NCBI RefSeq assembly: GCF_009753675.1
Contig: NZ_WQLV01000007.1
Location: 62,001-126,000 of the forward strand
DNA length: 64,000 nt
Source of the DNA: Parasedimentitalea huanghaiensis
GTDB lineage: Bacteria > Pseudomonadota > Alphaproteobacteria > Rhodobacterales > Rhodobacteraceae
Direction of reading: 5' to 3'
This document shows, piece after piece, positions 44,423 through 53,652 of the stretch (its first letter is position 1; each line of letters begins with the position of its first letter). The translations under genes and the position numbers were made by a program. Under the pieces are notes generated by a model. That model was not told the origin of the DNA. It made no database searches and worked only from the letters and a program-made list of their open reading frames with translations.

Positions 44423-44652
44423 CCAAATCCGGCTGGCCCACCTGGAAAATAACTCTGGCGCTCTATCCATTTGGAGTGGGCGCCTTTGCGGTGAACGTGT
44501 TTTTCGCCTCACTCATTGGCAGCTGGGTTGGCGGCCCAGTTCTGACCACGGCTTGGTCACTGTTTCTCGGCGCTCTGATCGCCCTGCCCGCGACATGGTA
44601 TTTCTCCAAACATATCCGAAAATTGATGGATCATGCAGATCAGAACAATTGA
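44419..44652 (+). CDS. Small membrane protein at the end of the nor operon
   Basis: 77 aa with two membrane segments (about 12-34 and 40-61), basic C-terminus. Length and position resemble NorF of Paracoccus, but I see no decisive motif. ATGA overlap with the preceding small gene. Confidence 0.68.
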   Translation: MTKSGWPTWKITLALYPFGVGAFAVNVFFASLIGSWVGGPVLTTAWSLFLGALIALPATWYFSKHIRKLMDHADQNN

Positions 44653-44691
44653 CCGAAGAGCTCGAGGCCAAGGCAGATTTACCCAATAGTT

Positions 44692-45723
44692 CTATTTAAG
44701 TCGCGACAGCAACAAAGGTGCCAGTATCACAACCAACGCGATCCGAAGAATATGGTGTAAAACAACATAAGTTAGGTCTGCGCCAGCAATGATGGCCAGT
44801 ACCACCATCTCGCCCTGCCCACCCGGCAAATAGGCTAAAAATGCGTCCAGTGCAGGTGCGATCGCCAGGCCACTCACAGCCAGAATGAACACCGCACTGA
44901 CAGACGCCAGCAGTACCCCATTTGCAATACCCGCCAATACCACTCTGCGTAACTCACCCAAGGTTACACCAACATATTTTGCACCAACCGCCATGCCGAT
45001 GAAAAACTGGCAGGCCCAGATCATTTCAGCAGGTGGTCGTTGGGTGATGATACCAGACAGGCTCAGCCCTGCGGTCAACACCATTGGCCCAATGATTGAG
45101 GCCCCGAGGATATTGAGCCGTGCCGCAACTCCCCAACCCGCCAACCCAGCAAAAGCCATCCAAGCCAGCTGTGTCAGCGGCGTGTCACTGGCATTGCTAC
45201 CCGGGCGCGCCAACAGATCCACTTGCCACAGCATATTCAGTACAAACGGTGCCACACTGACGATCAGTAAAATGCGGGTTGCATGCACCAGCGACAACAC
45301 CCGCAAGTTGGCCCCGGCTAATTCTCCAAACACCATTAGATCCTGCAACCCACCGGGCATGGCGCAATAGTAGCTGGTTACTTTGTCAAACTTGAAAAGG
45401 TGCCGCATCAAGGGAAACGACAGCAATGCCACCGAGACAACAAAAACAGGCACCAACATAAGGGATCCAGCCATCTTGGGCAACGCCGAAACCACGTCAG
45501 GTGTGATCGACGATCCTGCTGCCACTCCTAAGATGGTGCGGAACGCCATTCCCAACTGTCCCATCCCCATCATCTTTACGCCCCCGAGCGCAAACAGCAG
45601 ACACATCAACATCGGGCCAAGTAAAAAGGGTAAGGGAAAGTTTGCCCACAAAAATAGCATCACTCCAAACAGAGCAATAACTGCCGTGAGCAAACGCGGC
45701 TTGAGCTGAAGCGTAGAGATCAT
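44692..45723 (-). CDS. AbrB family membrane protein
   Basis: 343 aa with about ten membrane segments in two repeated halves (FPLPFLLGPMLMCLLFALGG; LNILGASIIGPMVLTAGLSLSG), the AbrB/AmoA-like putative transporter fold. Motif YCAMPGGLQDLMV and a later AYLPGGQGEMVVLA repeat the PGG signature. It lies 61 bp downstream of tctA on the same strand, so it may be cotranscribed and act in export or regulation of the same substrate. Function unknown. Confidence 0.83.
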   Translation of the reverse strand: MISTLQLKPRLLTAVIALFGVMLFLWANFPLPFLLGPMLMCLLFALGGVKMMGMGQLGMAFRTILGVAAGSSITPDVVSALPKMAGSLMLVPVFVVSVALLSFPLMRHLFKFDKVTSYYCAMPGGLQDLMVFGELAGANLRVLSLVHATRILLIVSVAPFVLNMLWQVDLLARPGSNASDTPLTQLAWMAFAGLAGWGVAARLNILGASIIGPMVLTAGLSLSGIITQRPPAEMIWACQFFIGMAVGAKYVGVTLGELRRVVLAGIANGVLLASVSAVFILAVSGLAIAPALDAFLAYLPGGQGEMVVLAIIAGADLTYVVLHHILRIALVVILAPLLLSRLK

Positions 45724-45784
45724 TTGGAATTTCCGGCGGTCAATACGTAATCAGAGGGGCCTGCGCCCCCCCAATTTGTTAGTG

Positions 45785-47299
45785 TTAATCGCCGTCAGCG
45801 ATGCCCTTGGCGCGGTTTCGTGCTCTCCGAGCGCGATAGCTGGGCAAAACAATCAGGATCGCAGCTATTCCCAGAAGGCCCAACGTCATTGGCCGTTCCA
45901 CGATAAACTGTATGCCATCATATATTTGCATCGAGCGCGCAAAGTTATCTTCCAACATTGAGCCAAGGATGAACCCAATCAGAAGTGGCGCCAGAGGATA
46001 GTCTGCAAACCGCAACACCGTTGCGCATATCCCAAGCCCCACCAGCAACAGCAGCTCAGTCGCGTTATTCTGACCGATATAGGCGCCCATCATGGTAAAG
46101 AACAGAATGAACGGGATCAGGTAGTTGCGAGGAACGGCCAGGACTTTGGCGATGTAAGGGATCAACGGCAGGTTCAGGACCAGCAAAACCAGGTTACCGA
46201 TATACATCGAAATGATAACCGCCCAGAAGATCTCTGGCTGATCCACCATCAATCGTGGACCCGGGTTAACATTCAGCGCAATCAAGGCCCCCAACAGGAT
46301 CGCAGTGGTTCCAGACCCTGGAATACCCAGTGTCAGCAGTGGCACAAACGAACCGGTACAGGCTGCATTGTTAGCAGCTTCAGGTGCAGCCAAACCTTTG
46401 ACCGATCCCTTACCAAACTGATCCTGTTCTTCTTTGGGCGCAATGTTACGTTCCACAGCATAGCCAAGGAACGAAGCGATTGTCGCGCCTGCCCCAGGTA
46501 GCACACCGATCAAAAAGCCTTGAATTGACTGGCGACCAATGACAGGTGCAATCGACTTGGCTTCAGCTTTAGTGATCCGCAGATCTTTGATTTCGCCGCC
46601 GGTTTCGTTGTTGGACCGCGAAGGATCCAGTACCAAGTACAGCGCCTCAGGCAGAGCGAACATCGCCATCGCCAGGGTAATAAAGCCAAAACCAGACTGC
46701 AGGTCCATGATGCCCATGGTAAAGCGCGGCAAGTTGAACAGCGCGCCTTCGCCCACTGTGGCCATGATCAGCCCCAGAACGGTCATCAACATCGCTTTGG
46801 CCACCTGACCGGAGCCCGCGAATGCAGCAATGGCAGACAGGCCAACAACCATGAGTGCAAAGTACTCGGACGAGTGGAACAGCAGGGCCACGGTAGCCAG
46901 TGCCGGTGCAAAGATCATCAACAGGATGGCACCGATAGAACCACCACAGAAAGATGAGATCGCAGCAACGGTCAGCGCCTTGCCCGCTTTACCAGCGCGC
47001 GCCAGCGGATAGCCGTCAAACGAGGTGGCTACGGTTGAGGCTACCCCCGGTGCGTTGATCAGAATCGACGAGGTCGAACCGCCAAAAATGGCGCCGTAGT
47101 AAACACCAGCCAACAGGATCAATGCGGCAGATGGATCACCGATGGTGATCGCTACGGGGATCATGATGGAAATGATGCTCATCGGGCCCAGTCCGGGCAG
47201 CATTCCGATGAACGTACCAATCAGACAGCCGCCGATGACCATCATTAGGTTTGTCAGTGTAAAGGCCGTGGACAGCCCGATCATAATGCCTTCGAGCAT
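45785..47299 (-). CDS. tctA: Tripartite tricarboxylate transporter large permease (TctA)
   Basis: About 504 aa, twelve membrane segments. Start at 47299 (MLEGIMIGLS) with GGAGG upstream and one base after the tctB stop. Marks: GLGPMSIISIMIP, GVYYGAIFGGSTSSILINAPG, LTLGIPGSGTTAILLGAL. Forms the channel for a carboxylate taken up with Na+ or H+. Confidence 0.95.
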   Translation of the reverse strand: MLEGIMIGLSTAFTLTNLMMVIGGCLIGTFIGMLPGLGPMSIISIMIPVAITIGDPSAALILLAGVYYGAIFGGSTSSILINAPGVASTVATSFDGYPLARAGKAGKALTVAAISSFCGGSIGAILLMIFAPALATVALLFHSSEYFALMVVGLSAIAAFAGSGQVAKAMLMTVLGLIMATVGEGALFNLPRFTMGIMDLQSGFGFITLAMAMFALPEALYLVLDPSRSNNETGGEIKDLRITKAEAKSIAPVIGRQSIQGFLIGVLPGAGATIASFLGYAVERNIAPKEEQDQFGKGSVKGLAAPEAANNAACTGSFVPLLTLGIPGSGTTAILLGALIALNVNPGPRLMVDQPEIFWAVIISMYIGNLVLLVLNLPLIPYIAKVLAVPRNYLIPFILFFTMMGAYIGQNNATELLLLVGLGICATVLRFADYPLAPLLIGFILGSMLEDNFARSMQIYDGIQFIVERPMTLGLLGIAAILIVLPSYRARRARNRAKGIADGD

Positions 47300-47300
47300 A

Positions 47301-47795
47301 TCAGCCTCCGGTTCCAAAAACATATGGCAAGGGTCGCAGATAGATCCCAAGCACTTGTTGCACTAAATACCAAACCAACCCGGTTGCCAGTAGCGTCACC
47401 GGCAGTAAGAACTGCAGTTTCCGCTCCCCCAAAACCATCGCTCCGAGGGTTAGAAACGCGACAGTGGAAATCAAGAAACCAACAGGCCGCAGCATCAGCG
47501 CATAACCTGCCATCATCGCCAGCAGCAGCAGCGCCTGGCCCAAGTTGTAGTCCATCAAACGGCGGTAATTGATATCGCCTTCTTTGGCTTCGTCATCACC
47601 TTTTCCCTGCCCCAGCAGGATAATCAGCGCACATGTGATAGCCAAAACTGAAAGTACCTTTGGAAAGGTACTGGGCCATATTGCGTTGCGTTGCATGAAT
47701 GGCGGCAGACCGGCATCCATGGTGAAAAAGGCGGCGTATCCATAAGCCATGCAGATCATTAGGATGATCAATGCGATCCAGCGATCAAGCGCCAT
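47301..47795 (-). CDS. tctB: Tripartite tricarboxylate transporter small permease (TctB)
   Basis: About 164 aa, four membrane segments, low sequence conservation as usual. Start at 47795 (MALDRWIAL) with GGGAGGA upstream; an in-frame extension to 47828 is less likely. One base before tctA. Confidence 0.86.
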   Translation of the reverse strand: MALDRWIALIILMICMAYGYAAFFTMDAGLPPFMQRNAIWPSTFPKVLSVLAITCALIILLGQGKGDDEAKEGDINYRRLMDYNLGQALLLLAMMAGYALMLRPVGFLISTVAFLTLGAMVLGERKLQFLLPVTLLATGLVWYLVQQVLGIYLRPLPYVFGTGG

Positions 47796-47858
47796 AGGAT
47801 CCTCCCAAACGTGGTTTACCCTATCCAACCCATATAGGGCACCAGATCAGAGTATCGT

Positions 47859-47893
47859 AAAAAAGCCCGGGGCAGGACGAGCCCACCCCGAGC
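47859..47893 (-). terminator. Intrinsic terminator/attenuator between tctC and tctB
   Basis: 8-bp G/C-rich stem (47886-47893 with 47865-47872, one G-U pair) followed on the minus strand by six U residues. It separates the receptor gene from the membrane genes inside the operon and probably lets only part of the transcripts continue. Confidence 0.75.
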
Positions 47894-47905
47894 AAATGCT
47901 CTGAC

Positions 47906-48889
47906 TTAACGGAAGCCAAGCTCGGACATCAGATCGCCAATGACCTTTTCCTGCTCTTCAAGAAAGCTGACAAAGTCTGGCCCACTGTTGTGGATGTTGA
48001 CCCATCCGTTACGCTCACGCACAGCTTCCCACTCAGGGGTGTCATACATTTTGCTCAGAGTGTTCTGATAAACGGCCAGACGCTCGTCAGACAGGCCTGG
48101 TGCTGCAAAGAAACCGCGCCAGTTCACAAACTCGGCTTCGATGCCCTGCTCTGTCATAGTTGGCGCATCTGCATAGGCCGAAACCCGGTCACCAGAGGTC
48201 ACACCGATGATTTTGACTTCACCTGCATTTGCCAGATCTACTGCTTCAGAGAAACCAGTCGACAGAGCCGCGATTTCACCTGACAACAGGGCTGCCATAG
48301 CCATTCCACCAGCGTCGTAAGGGATGTACTTGACGGCTGTTGGATCTTCACCTGCGGCCTTCATGACCATCGCTGCAACCAAGTGGTCCATGCCACCCGG
48401 AACCGAACCACCGCCGATGGCGGTTTTACGGGGATTGGCCTTATACGCAGCAATCAGATCACCCATCGAATTGATTGGGCTGTCTTTGCCAACAACAAAC
48501 GCAGCATAATCGCCGATCGTGCCAGCAACCATAGTCAAGTCGCGGAAGTTGTATGGGAAGACCCCTGTCAACGACCGGATAACGATAGGTGTTGAGTTCA
48601 CCATCAGTGTTCCGTGCTGGCTTTCTGCATTCTCGATCATAAAGCCGATCGCCTTGCCGCCGCCGCCGCCTGACATATTTTCATAGCTAGCAGTGCCTAC
48701 GATGCCTGCTTTGGTCAGCGCTTCGCCTGTACCACGTGCAGTACCGTCCCAACCACCACCGGCACCGCCGGGGATCAGAAAGTGTAGACTGTCCAGAGTT
48801 TTTTCCTCAGCTACTGCTGGGGCACCAAGCGCTACAACAGCCGCAGCAGCCGCCATCATCGCACGTCGAGTCAGTTTCAAGTTAATCAT
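47906..48889 (-). CDS. tctC: Tripartite tricarboxylate transporter receptor (TctC/BugT type)
   Basis: 327 aa periplasmic receptor. Signal peptide about 27 residues (AAAVVALGAPAVA). Bug-family marks: LDSLHFLIPGGAGGGWDGTARG, GSVPGGMDHLVAAM and YIPYDAGGMAMAALLSGEI. Ligand likely a di- or tricarboxylate. First gene of the tctCBA run and divergent from tctDE. Confidence 0.93.
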   Translation of the reverse strand: MINLKLTRRAMMAAAAAVVALGAPAVAEEKTLDSLHFLIPGGAGGGWDGTARGTGEALTKAGIVGTASYENMSGGGGGKAIGFMIENAESQHGTLMVNSTPIVIRSLTGVFPYNFRDLTMVAGTIGDYAAFVVGKDSPINSMGDLIAAYKANPRKTAIGGGSVPGGMDHLVAAMVMKAAGEDPTAVKYIPYDAGGMAMAALLSGEIAALSTGFSEAVDLANAGEVKIIGVTSGDRVSAYADAPTMTEQGIEAEFVNWRGFFAAPGLSDERLAVYQNTLSKMYDTPEWEAVRERNGWVNIHNSGPDFVSFLEEQEKVIGDLMSELGFR

Positions 48890-48951
48890 TTTGTCCTCCC
48901 ATTTGACAATTCACGGCTTAGCCGCTCATGACTAAAAGGATCACGGCAAGC

Positions 48952-48967
48952 TGACACAAACCTGTCA
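48952..48967. promoter_or_regulatory. Dyad in the tctC/tctD intergenic region
   Basis: TGACA-N6-TGTCA (48952-48956, 48963-48967), midway between the divergent genes. A possible TctD binding site; no direct support beyond position and symmetry. Confidence 0.35.
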
Positions 48968-48993
48968 CGGTAGCAGAAAGGACCATTGACCAG

Positions 48994-49659
48994 ATGCGTT
49001 TCCTATTGGTTGAAGACAACATCAGCCTAGCCACCGCGGTTTTGGACCGGCTGCGGATGGACGGTCATGTCATCGACCACGCCGCCAATATTGCCGCAGC
49101 CGAAGACTTTTCAGCCACCGCGGACTACGACTTGATATTGTTAGATATTATGCTCCCAGATGGCGATGGTCGCGCCTTTCTTAGGTCCCATAGAAACAGG
49201 TTGATGGAAACTCCGGTTATCGTCCTCACGGCTCGGTCAGAGGTCTCGGATCGGGTTGGAATGCTGGATTTGGGAGCCGATGATTATATCACCAAACCGT
49301 TTGATTTCTCAGAGTTGGAGGCACGCTGCCGGGCAGTATTACGAAGGCATGGCGGAGACAGTTCCAACCAAAAACGATTCGGGGACCTCGTTTTCAACCC
49401 TCTTGCAGGAACATTATCGGTCGGCGACAAGACCATTACCCTGCGTAATAAAGAATTACGATTGTTGGAAATTTTCCTCAGCGGTCCAGATCGTATTTAT
49501 TCCAAGCCCAAGCTGGTAGATCGCTTGTTCTCTTATGACGAAGACGTTTCGGAAAATGCCATCGAAGTCTACGTCGGCCGGTTGCGTAAGCACCTGTCAG
49601 GTTCCGGGGTCGAGATTACCACAGTGCGGGGACTCGGATACCGGATGTCGCTGGCATGA
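48994..49659 (+). CDS. tctD: OmpR-type response regulator (TctD-like)
   Basis: 221 aa. Receiver domain with phospho-acceptor Asp51 (LILLDIMLPD), switch Thr in VLTARSE and Lys in ITKPFDF. C-terminal winged helix (VGRLRKHLSGSGVEITTVRGLGYRM). Divergent from tctCBA and followed by its kinase with a 4-bp overlap, so it should activate the transporter when the carboxylate is present. Confidence 0.92.
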   Translation: MRFLLVEDNISLATAVLDRLRMDGHVIDHAANIAAAEDFSATADYDLILLDIMLPDGDGRAFLRSHRNRLMETPVIVLTARSEVSDRVGMLDLGADDYITKPFDFSELEARCRAVLRRHGGDSSNQKRFGDLVFNPLAGTLSVGDKTITLRNKELRLLEIFLSGPDRIYSKPKLVDRLFSYDEDVSENAIEVYVGRLRKHLSGSGVEITTVRGLGYRMSLA

Positions 49660-51041
49660 ACGAACCGTTGCAAACCAGTGGATCTCTGCGCCGTCGACTA
49701 ATGTTGCAACTGGTTGGCAGCGCTGCATTTTTGGCGACGCTGTTGTTTTTTGTAGTGTTGGGGTTTGCACGCGATGTTGCGCAGCAAACTCATGACAGCA
49801 TCCTGCTGGCCTCAGCCACCTCGATCATGGATTCAGTTTCCGTACAAGCCGATGAAATTACCGTCGACATTCCATACGCGGCTTTGTCTATGCTGGGGAA
49901 TGTCAGCAATGACAGAGTGTTTTATCGCGTCTCGACACGCGACGACGTACTGACTGGATATGAGAACCTTCCAACAACCAGCCAAAGCGTTCGATCTGGG
50001 CATTCAGCCTTTGATACACTGACTTACAAAGGTGACAGTATTCGCATGGTGACCTCGTTACGGCGCCTGTCACTGAACGGTGCGCCAGCCGACATCATTA
50101 TCTCCGTCGCTCAGACTCGTGAAGGTCAAGCCGCACAGCTTGCACAGTTGTCGCGATCAGCGATGCAGCTTGGACTAGGTTTCTTTCTGGTGGCAACAAT
50201 ACTGGCAATCTGGGCCGCGCAATCCAGTATTAGACCGCTGAAACAACTCACCGAGGCTGTCTCACGACGTGGTCCCAAGGACCTGCGGCCAGTTCAGCGG
50301 CCTGTCCCTAGCGAAATGATCCCGCTAGTCTCCTCTTTGAACCGATTTATCGGCCGACTACGGGTGTCGTTGACAAGGTCGGAAGATTTTATTGCCGAGG
50401 CGGCTCATAGAGTGCGCACACCGCTTGCAACAGTCAGAACTCAAGCGGAAATCACTCTGCGTAGGGTAGACAGAGCCGAAAACCGCGCCTCGCTGCGTGA
50501 AATGATCCGCGCCATAGACGAAAGCTCACGTGCCGCCGGGCAACTGTTGGATCATGCCATGGTCACCTTTCGTATTGATAGTTTGGAGCGCAAGGCGATT
50601 GATCTAACTGAATTGGGGCGAGAACTGGTTGACCGACTTCAACCGATTGCGGAACTGAAAGATATAGATCTGCATTTCTTCGGAAGCGGAAATCCAAAGA
50701 TTACCGGTGACGCGATATTGATCCAAAACGCTGTACGTAACATTTTGGACAACGCTATCAAATACTCCCCAAATGAAAGCGCAATTCAGGTAAGCACCCG
50801 CCAAAACGGAAATACCGCACGTATCCAAGTTGAGGACGAGGCAGGCGGATTTGTAGGAATGGACACTGATGCACTTACCCAGCGGTTTACACGTGGCGAA
50901 AATGCGGCTGGCACTATCGGCTCGGGACTGGGGCTCACCATCGCCCGTGAAGTCGTCGAAGCTCACGGTGGCGTCCTAATAATTGAAACCAGCAAGACCG
51001 GAACAGGCGCATGCGTATCTCTTTGTTTTCCTTTGCACTAA
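49656..51041 (+). CDS. tctE: Sensor histidine kinase (TctE-like)
   Basis: 461 aa. Two membrane helices (about 17-38 and 170-190) enclose a ~130-residue periplasmic sensor. His251 lies in AEAAHRVRTPL (H box); N box NAVRNILDNAIKYS and G boxes VEDEAGGF and GSGLGLTIAREV are intact. Its 3' end overlaps the following receptor-like gene by 31 bp. Confidence 0.93.
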   Translation: MNEPLQTSGSLRRRLMLQLVGSAAFLATLLFFVVLGFARDVAQQTHDSILLASATSIMDSVSVQADEITVDIPYAALSMLGNVSNDRVFYRVSTRDDVLTGYENLPTTSQSVRSGHSAFDTLTYKGDSIRMVTSLRRLSLNGAPADIIISVAQTREGQAAQLAQLSRSAMQLGLGFFLVATILAIWAAQSSIRPLKQLTEAVSRRGPKDLRPVQRPVPSEMIPLVSSLNRFIGRLRVSLTRSEDFIAEAAHRVRTPLATVRTQAEITLRRVDRAENRASLREMIRAIDESSRAAGQLLDHAMVTFRIDSLERKAIDLTELGRELVDRLQPIAELKDIDLHFFGSGNPKITGDAILIQNAVRNILDNAIKYSPNESAIQVSTRQNGNTARIQVEDEAGGFVGMDTDALTQRFTRGENAAGTIGSGLGLTIAREVVEAHGGVLIIETSKTGTGACVSLCFPLH

Positions 51042-52063
51042 TCCTATCGAGCGTTTTCTCCGCGGTGCTGACTATGCCCACCACAAGTCGTGCGTTTGAG
51101 GTCGAGGAAAACCGGTATTTTGGTCCAAAAGACAGCGATGCTCTCAAAATACTTTCAACCACCGACACGGACCTTTTGGCGCCGTTGATTGGCAGCTTTC
51201 TCGCACTAAATCCCGGCGTTGCAATCGACTACACCAGCGTCAGCAGCGCCGAGCTGATGAAAGCGGTCATGCTTGAGGGGGCGGAATTCGACCTCGCGCT
51301 GTCTTCGGCTATGGATCTGCAGGTTAAGCTGGCCAATGATGGCTATACGCTTGCACATTATTCGGACTTGATTGATTTGGTCCCAACCTGGGGAACCTGG
51401 CGCAACCATGTCTTCGCATTCTCACAAGAGCCCGCATCAATTGTGATTTCTCCTGCAGCATTTGCAGGGCTGGAACTTCCTCGCTCGCGGCAAGAGCTGA
51501 TTTCGCTGCTTCGCAAACACCCAGACCGGTTTCGAGGACGCATAGGGACTTATGACGTCCGCAACAGTGGTCTGGGCTATTTGTTTGCAACCCAAGATGC
51601 GCGCACATCAGAATCCTACTGGCGGTTGATGGAAATCATGGGAGGGCTAAAAATCAGGTTGTTTTGCTGCTCCGGGGACATGATCGAAAATGTAGCGCGT
51701 GGAGACATAGCCGTCGCCTACAACGTACTGGGCAGCTATGCGCGTGCGCGCAAGGATCTGGCCTCCCGGATCACGATTGTTGAGCCAGAAGACTACACCA
51801 ACATGATGCTACGCACCGCTGTTGTGTTGCGAACAGCAAAGCACCCTAAACTGGCAGGAGCATTTATTGACCACCTGCTCCGCGCGGCCTGGGACACACC
51901 GGACGTGCCCGAATACCCATTTCACCGCTACCCCATCTCTGACGAAGCCCAGAACGCCCCTTTTCGCCCGATCCAGATGGGGCCTGGGCTACTTGTTTTT
52001 CTGGATCATCTAAAACGTAAACGGTTCCTGGCCGAGTGGCACAGCACGGTACAACAGAACTAG
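51011..52063 (+). CDS. Periplasmic substrate-binding-like protein cotranscribed with tctDE
   Basis: 350 aa. Signal peptide of about 28 residues, then a two-lobed solute-binding fold of the iron/thiamine type (KILSTTDTDLLAPLIGSF, NPGVAIDYTSVSSAELMKAV, GDIAVAYNVLGSYA). No permease or ATPase accompanies it. The 31-bp overlap with tctE points to a signalling role, perhaps presenting ligand to the kinase, rather than transport. Not the TctC family. Confidence 0.8.
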   Translation: MRISLFSFALILSSVFSAVLTMPTTSRAFEVEENRYFGPKDSDALKILSTTDTDLLAPLIGSFLALNPGVAIDYTSVSSAELMKAVMLEGAEFDLALSSAMDLQVKLANDGYTLAHYSDLIDLVPTWGTWRNHVFAFSQEPASIVISPAAFAGLELPRSRQELISLLRKHPDRFRGRIGTYDVRNSGLGYLFATQDARTSESYWRLMEIMGGLKIRLFCCSGDMIENVARGDIAVAYNVLGSYARARKDLASRITIVEPEDYTNMMLRTAVVLRTAKHPKLAGAFIDHLLRAAWDTPDVPEYPFHRYPISDEAQNAPFRPIQMGPGLLVFLDHLKRKRFLAEWHSTVQQN

Positions 52064-52073
52064 GCCACGGCAG

Positions 52074-52808
52074 TCACCAACGAGGATCATCCAGTTCAAG
52101 TGGAAACCCGCGCGGCATAATTCCTGAATGGAACCACTTAATAAACGAATAGATCGAGAACACCGGCAACCCAGTGACTTTGCGGATGTCACGGGCATAT
52201 GGCACCATATTGGTACATTCCAACACGATGGCGCCAACATCAGGGTGGCTCTGTACCATCTCAAGCCCCGCATCAATCATGTCCAAACGGCACGACTCAA
52301 AATCTATTTCCAATTTATCGCCCAAGATGCTCGTGGTGAGGTTACGTCCGCCCTCTGTGCCGACAATTGGTGTATCGACTGGGGCTCCAGCGGCAATCAA
52401 GTGCTCGTCTGTCAGTGACGTTTTTGATATAGTGATCACGCCACAGCGTTTCCCCGCTGGCAACAGATTTTGCACCATAGGCACCTGCATCAGTGACGAG
52501 GTCGCCACCGGTACACCCAGCGCCTGTTTTATGTCGTCCTGAATCAGCGCCAAAAAACCACAATTGGTGGTGATGCCATCACAGCCAGATCGCACCAGAT
52601 CGCGCCCTGCTTCGATGAAATTATCGATCAATTCAGTAGGGCTATTGCGTACCACTTTGTCCGGTGTGGCACCCGGAACAACCCGGTATTGAACTGGGAA
52701 ATCCCAGGTCATCGCATTTCCCATGTCACCGTAGATTCGGGGAAATTGGGTTTCCAGCATCAGGATGCCAACTGTGGCCCCATAAACGGTTTTACCGCCC
52801 TGTTGCAT
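52074..52808 (-). CDS. Asp/Glu/hydantoin racemase superfamily protein
   Basis: 244 aa with the two-cysteine architecture of the family: Cys83 in TTNCGFLALIQ and Cys198 in VLECTNMVPYA, both next to Thr-Asn or Asn-Cys motifs. It could racemise an amino acid or hydantoin or isomerise maleate. It is read toward the tctE-associated gene, 10 bp away, and starts 24 bp after the GntR gene on the same strand, so it probably belongs to the GntR-controlled module. Confidence 0.82.
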   Translation of the reverse strand: MQQGGKTVYGATVGILMLETQFPRIYGDMGNAMTWDFPVQYRVVPGATPDKVVRNSPTELIDNFIEAGRDLVRSGCDGITTNCGFLALIQDDIKQALGVPVATSSLMQVPMVQNLLPAGKRCGVITISKTSLTDEHLIAAGAPVDTPIVGTEGGRNLTTSILGDKLEIDFESCRLDMIDAGLEMVQSHPDVGAIVLECTNMVPYARDIRKVTGLPVFSIYSFIKWFHSGIMPRGFPLELDDPRW

Positions 52809-52831
52809 TGGGAGTCCTTCCTAGTGATCTT

Positions 52832-53524
52832 CTAATCTTGCGGCACATATAATTGCGAAAATGCAATTTGCACTGCTTCGGTCGCGGCTTCTCGTCGTTT
52901 CTCAATGTGTCCTCGCATTGCAGCCTCCGCAGCAGCTGGATCTCGGCCTGACAGCGCAAGGAAAATTCGGCTATGCGCTGACAATTCACCCGGCACCCGT
53001 TTGCCGGTTTTGTCGCGTAGGCGTTTGAGATCAATCAGACGGATATAGCGGATGCGATCATTCAGGTTTCTCAGCATCCTTCCCAGTTCATCATTCCCTG
53101 ACAACTGCGCTAACCGTAAGTGGAATGCCTCATCCATCGCAAGTTGCTCCGCCGGATCAGAGCCGCTCTCGTAATCCGGTTCTATCTGTTCAAGATAATC
53201 TCCGAGTGCCGTGATCTCATGATCTTTTGCGCGTCGACAGGCTAGCCGTAACGCCTCACATTCAATCGCCACCCGCGCTTCATACAGGTCGAGAATGTAT
53301 TTTGGCGTCAACGAGCGACAGAAGAACCCCCGGTTATTCTGAAAGGTAAGAAACCCCTCTGCGACCAGACGGTTAAGCGCCTCTCGCAATGGCGTACGAC
53401 TGGCACCCAGCAGTTTGGACAACTCGCTTTCGTTTATGCGCTGATCAGGTTTGAACGCAAAATCCGCCGCCATCTGACGCAGCGCTTCATACACTCTATC
53501 CACGTTGCTTAACTGCTTGGACAT
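52832..53524 (-). CDS. GntR family regulator (FCD/FadR type)
   Basis: About 230 aa from the ATG at 53524 (MSKQLSNVD); a longer in-frame reading would cross into the divergent gene. Winged helix INESELSKLLGASRTPLREALNRLV, then an all-helical FCD ligand domain with possible metal ligands (MDEAFHLRLA, SAHSRIFLAL). A perfect dyad at 53592-53605 lies between it and the ThDP-enzyme gene and fits as its operator. Confidence 0.9.
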   Translation of the reverse strand: MSKQLSNVDRVYEALRQMAADFAFKPDQRINESELSKLLGASRTPLREALNRLVAEGFLTFQNNRGFFCRSLTPKYILDLYEARVAIECEALRLACRRAKDHEITALGDYLEQIEPDYESGSDPAEQLAMDEAFHLRLAQLSGNDELGRMLRNLNDRIRYIRLIDLKRLRDKTGKRVPGELSAHSRIFLALSGRDPAAAEAAMRGHIEKRREAATEAVQIAFSQLYVPQD

Positions 53525-53591
53525 TTTGCGGCTCACCTTGAGTTTAGGTAACGCTACAAGGGAATTGACATGAGCGCAAGTTTGTATTCTA

Positions 53592-53605
53592 AATTGTATA
53601 CAATT
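53592..53605. promoter_or_regulatory. GntR operator candidate
   Basis: Perfect 14-bp palindrome AATTGTATACAATT in the 128-bp divergent region. FadR-subfamily GntR proteins recognise TTGTATACAA-like dyads, so this is probably the site of the adjacent regulator, acting on both promoters. Confidence 0.75.
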
Positions 53606-53652
53606 CTGTATGCGCCACTTTCCAGAGCGCATTTTAGTCAAAGGAAATCGGA

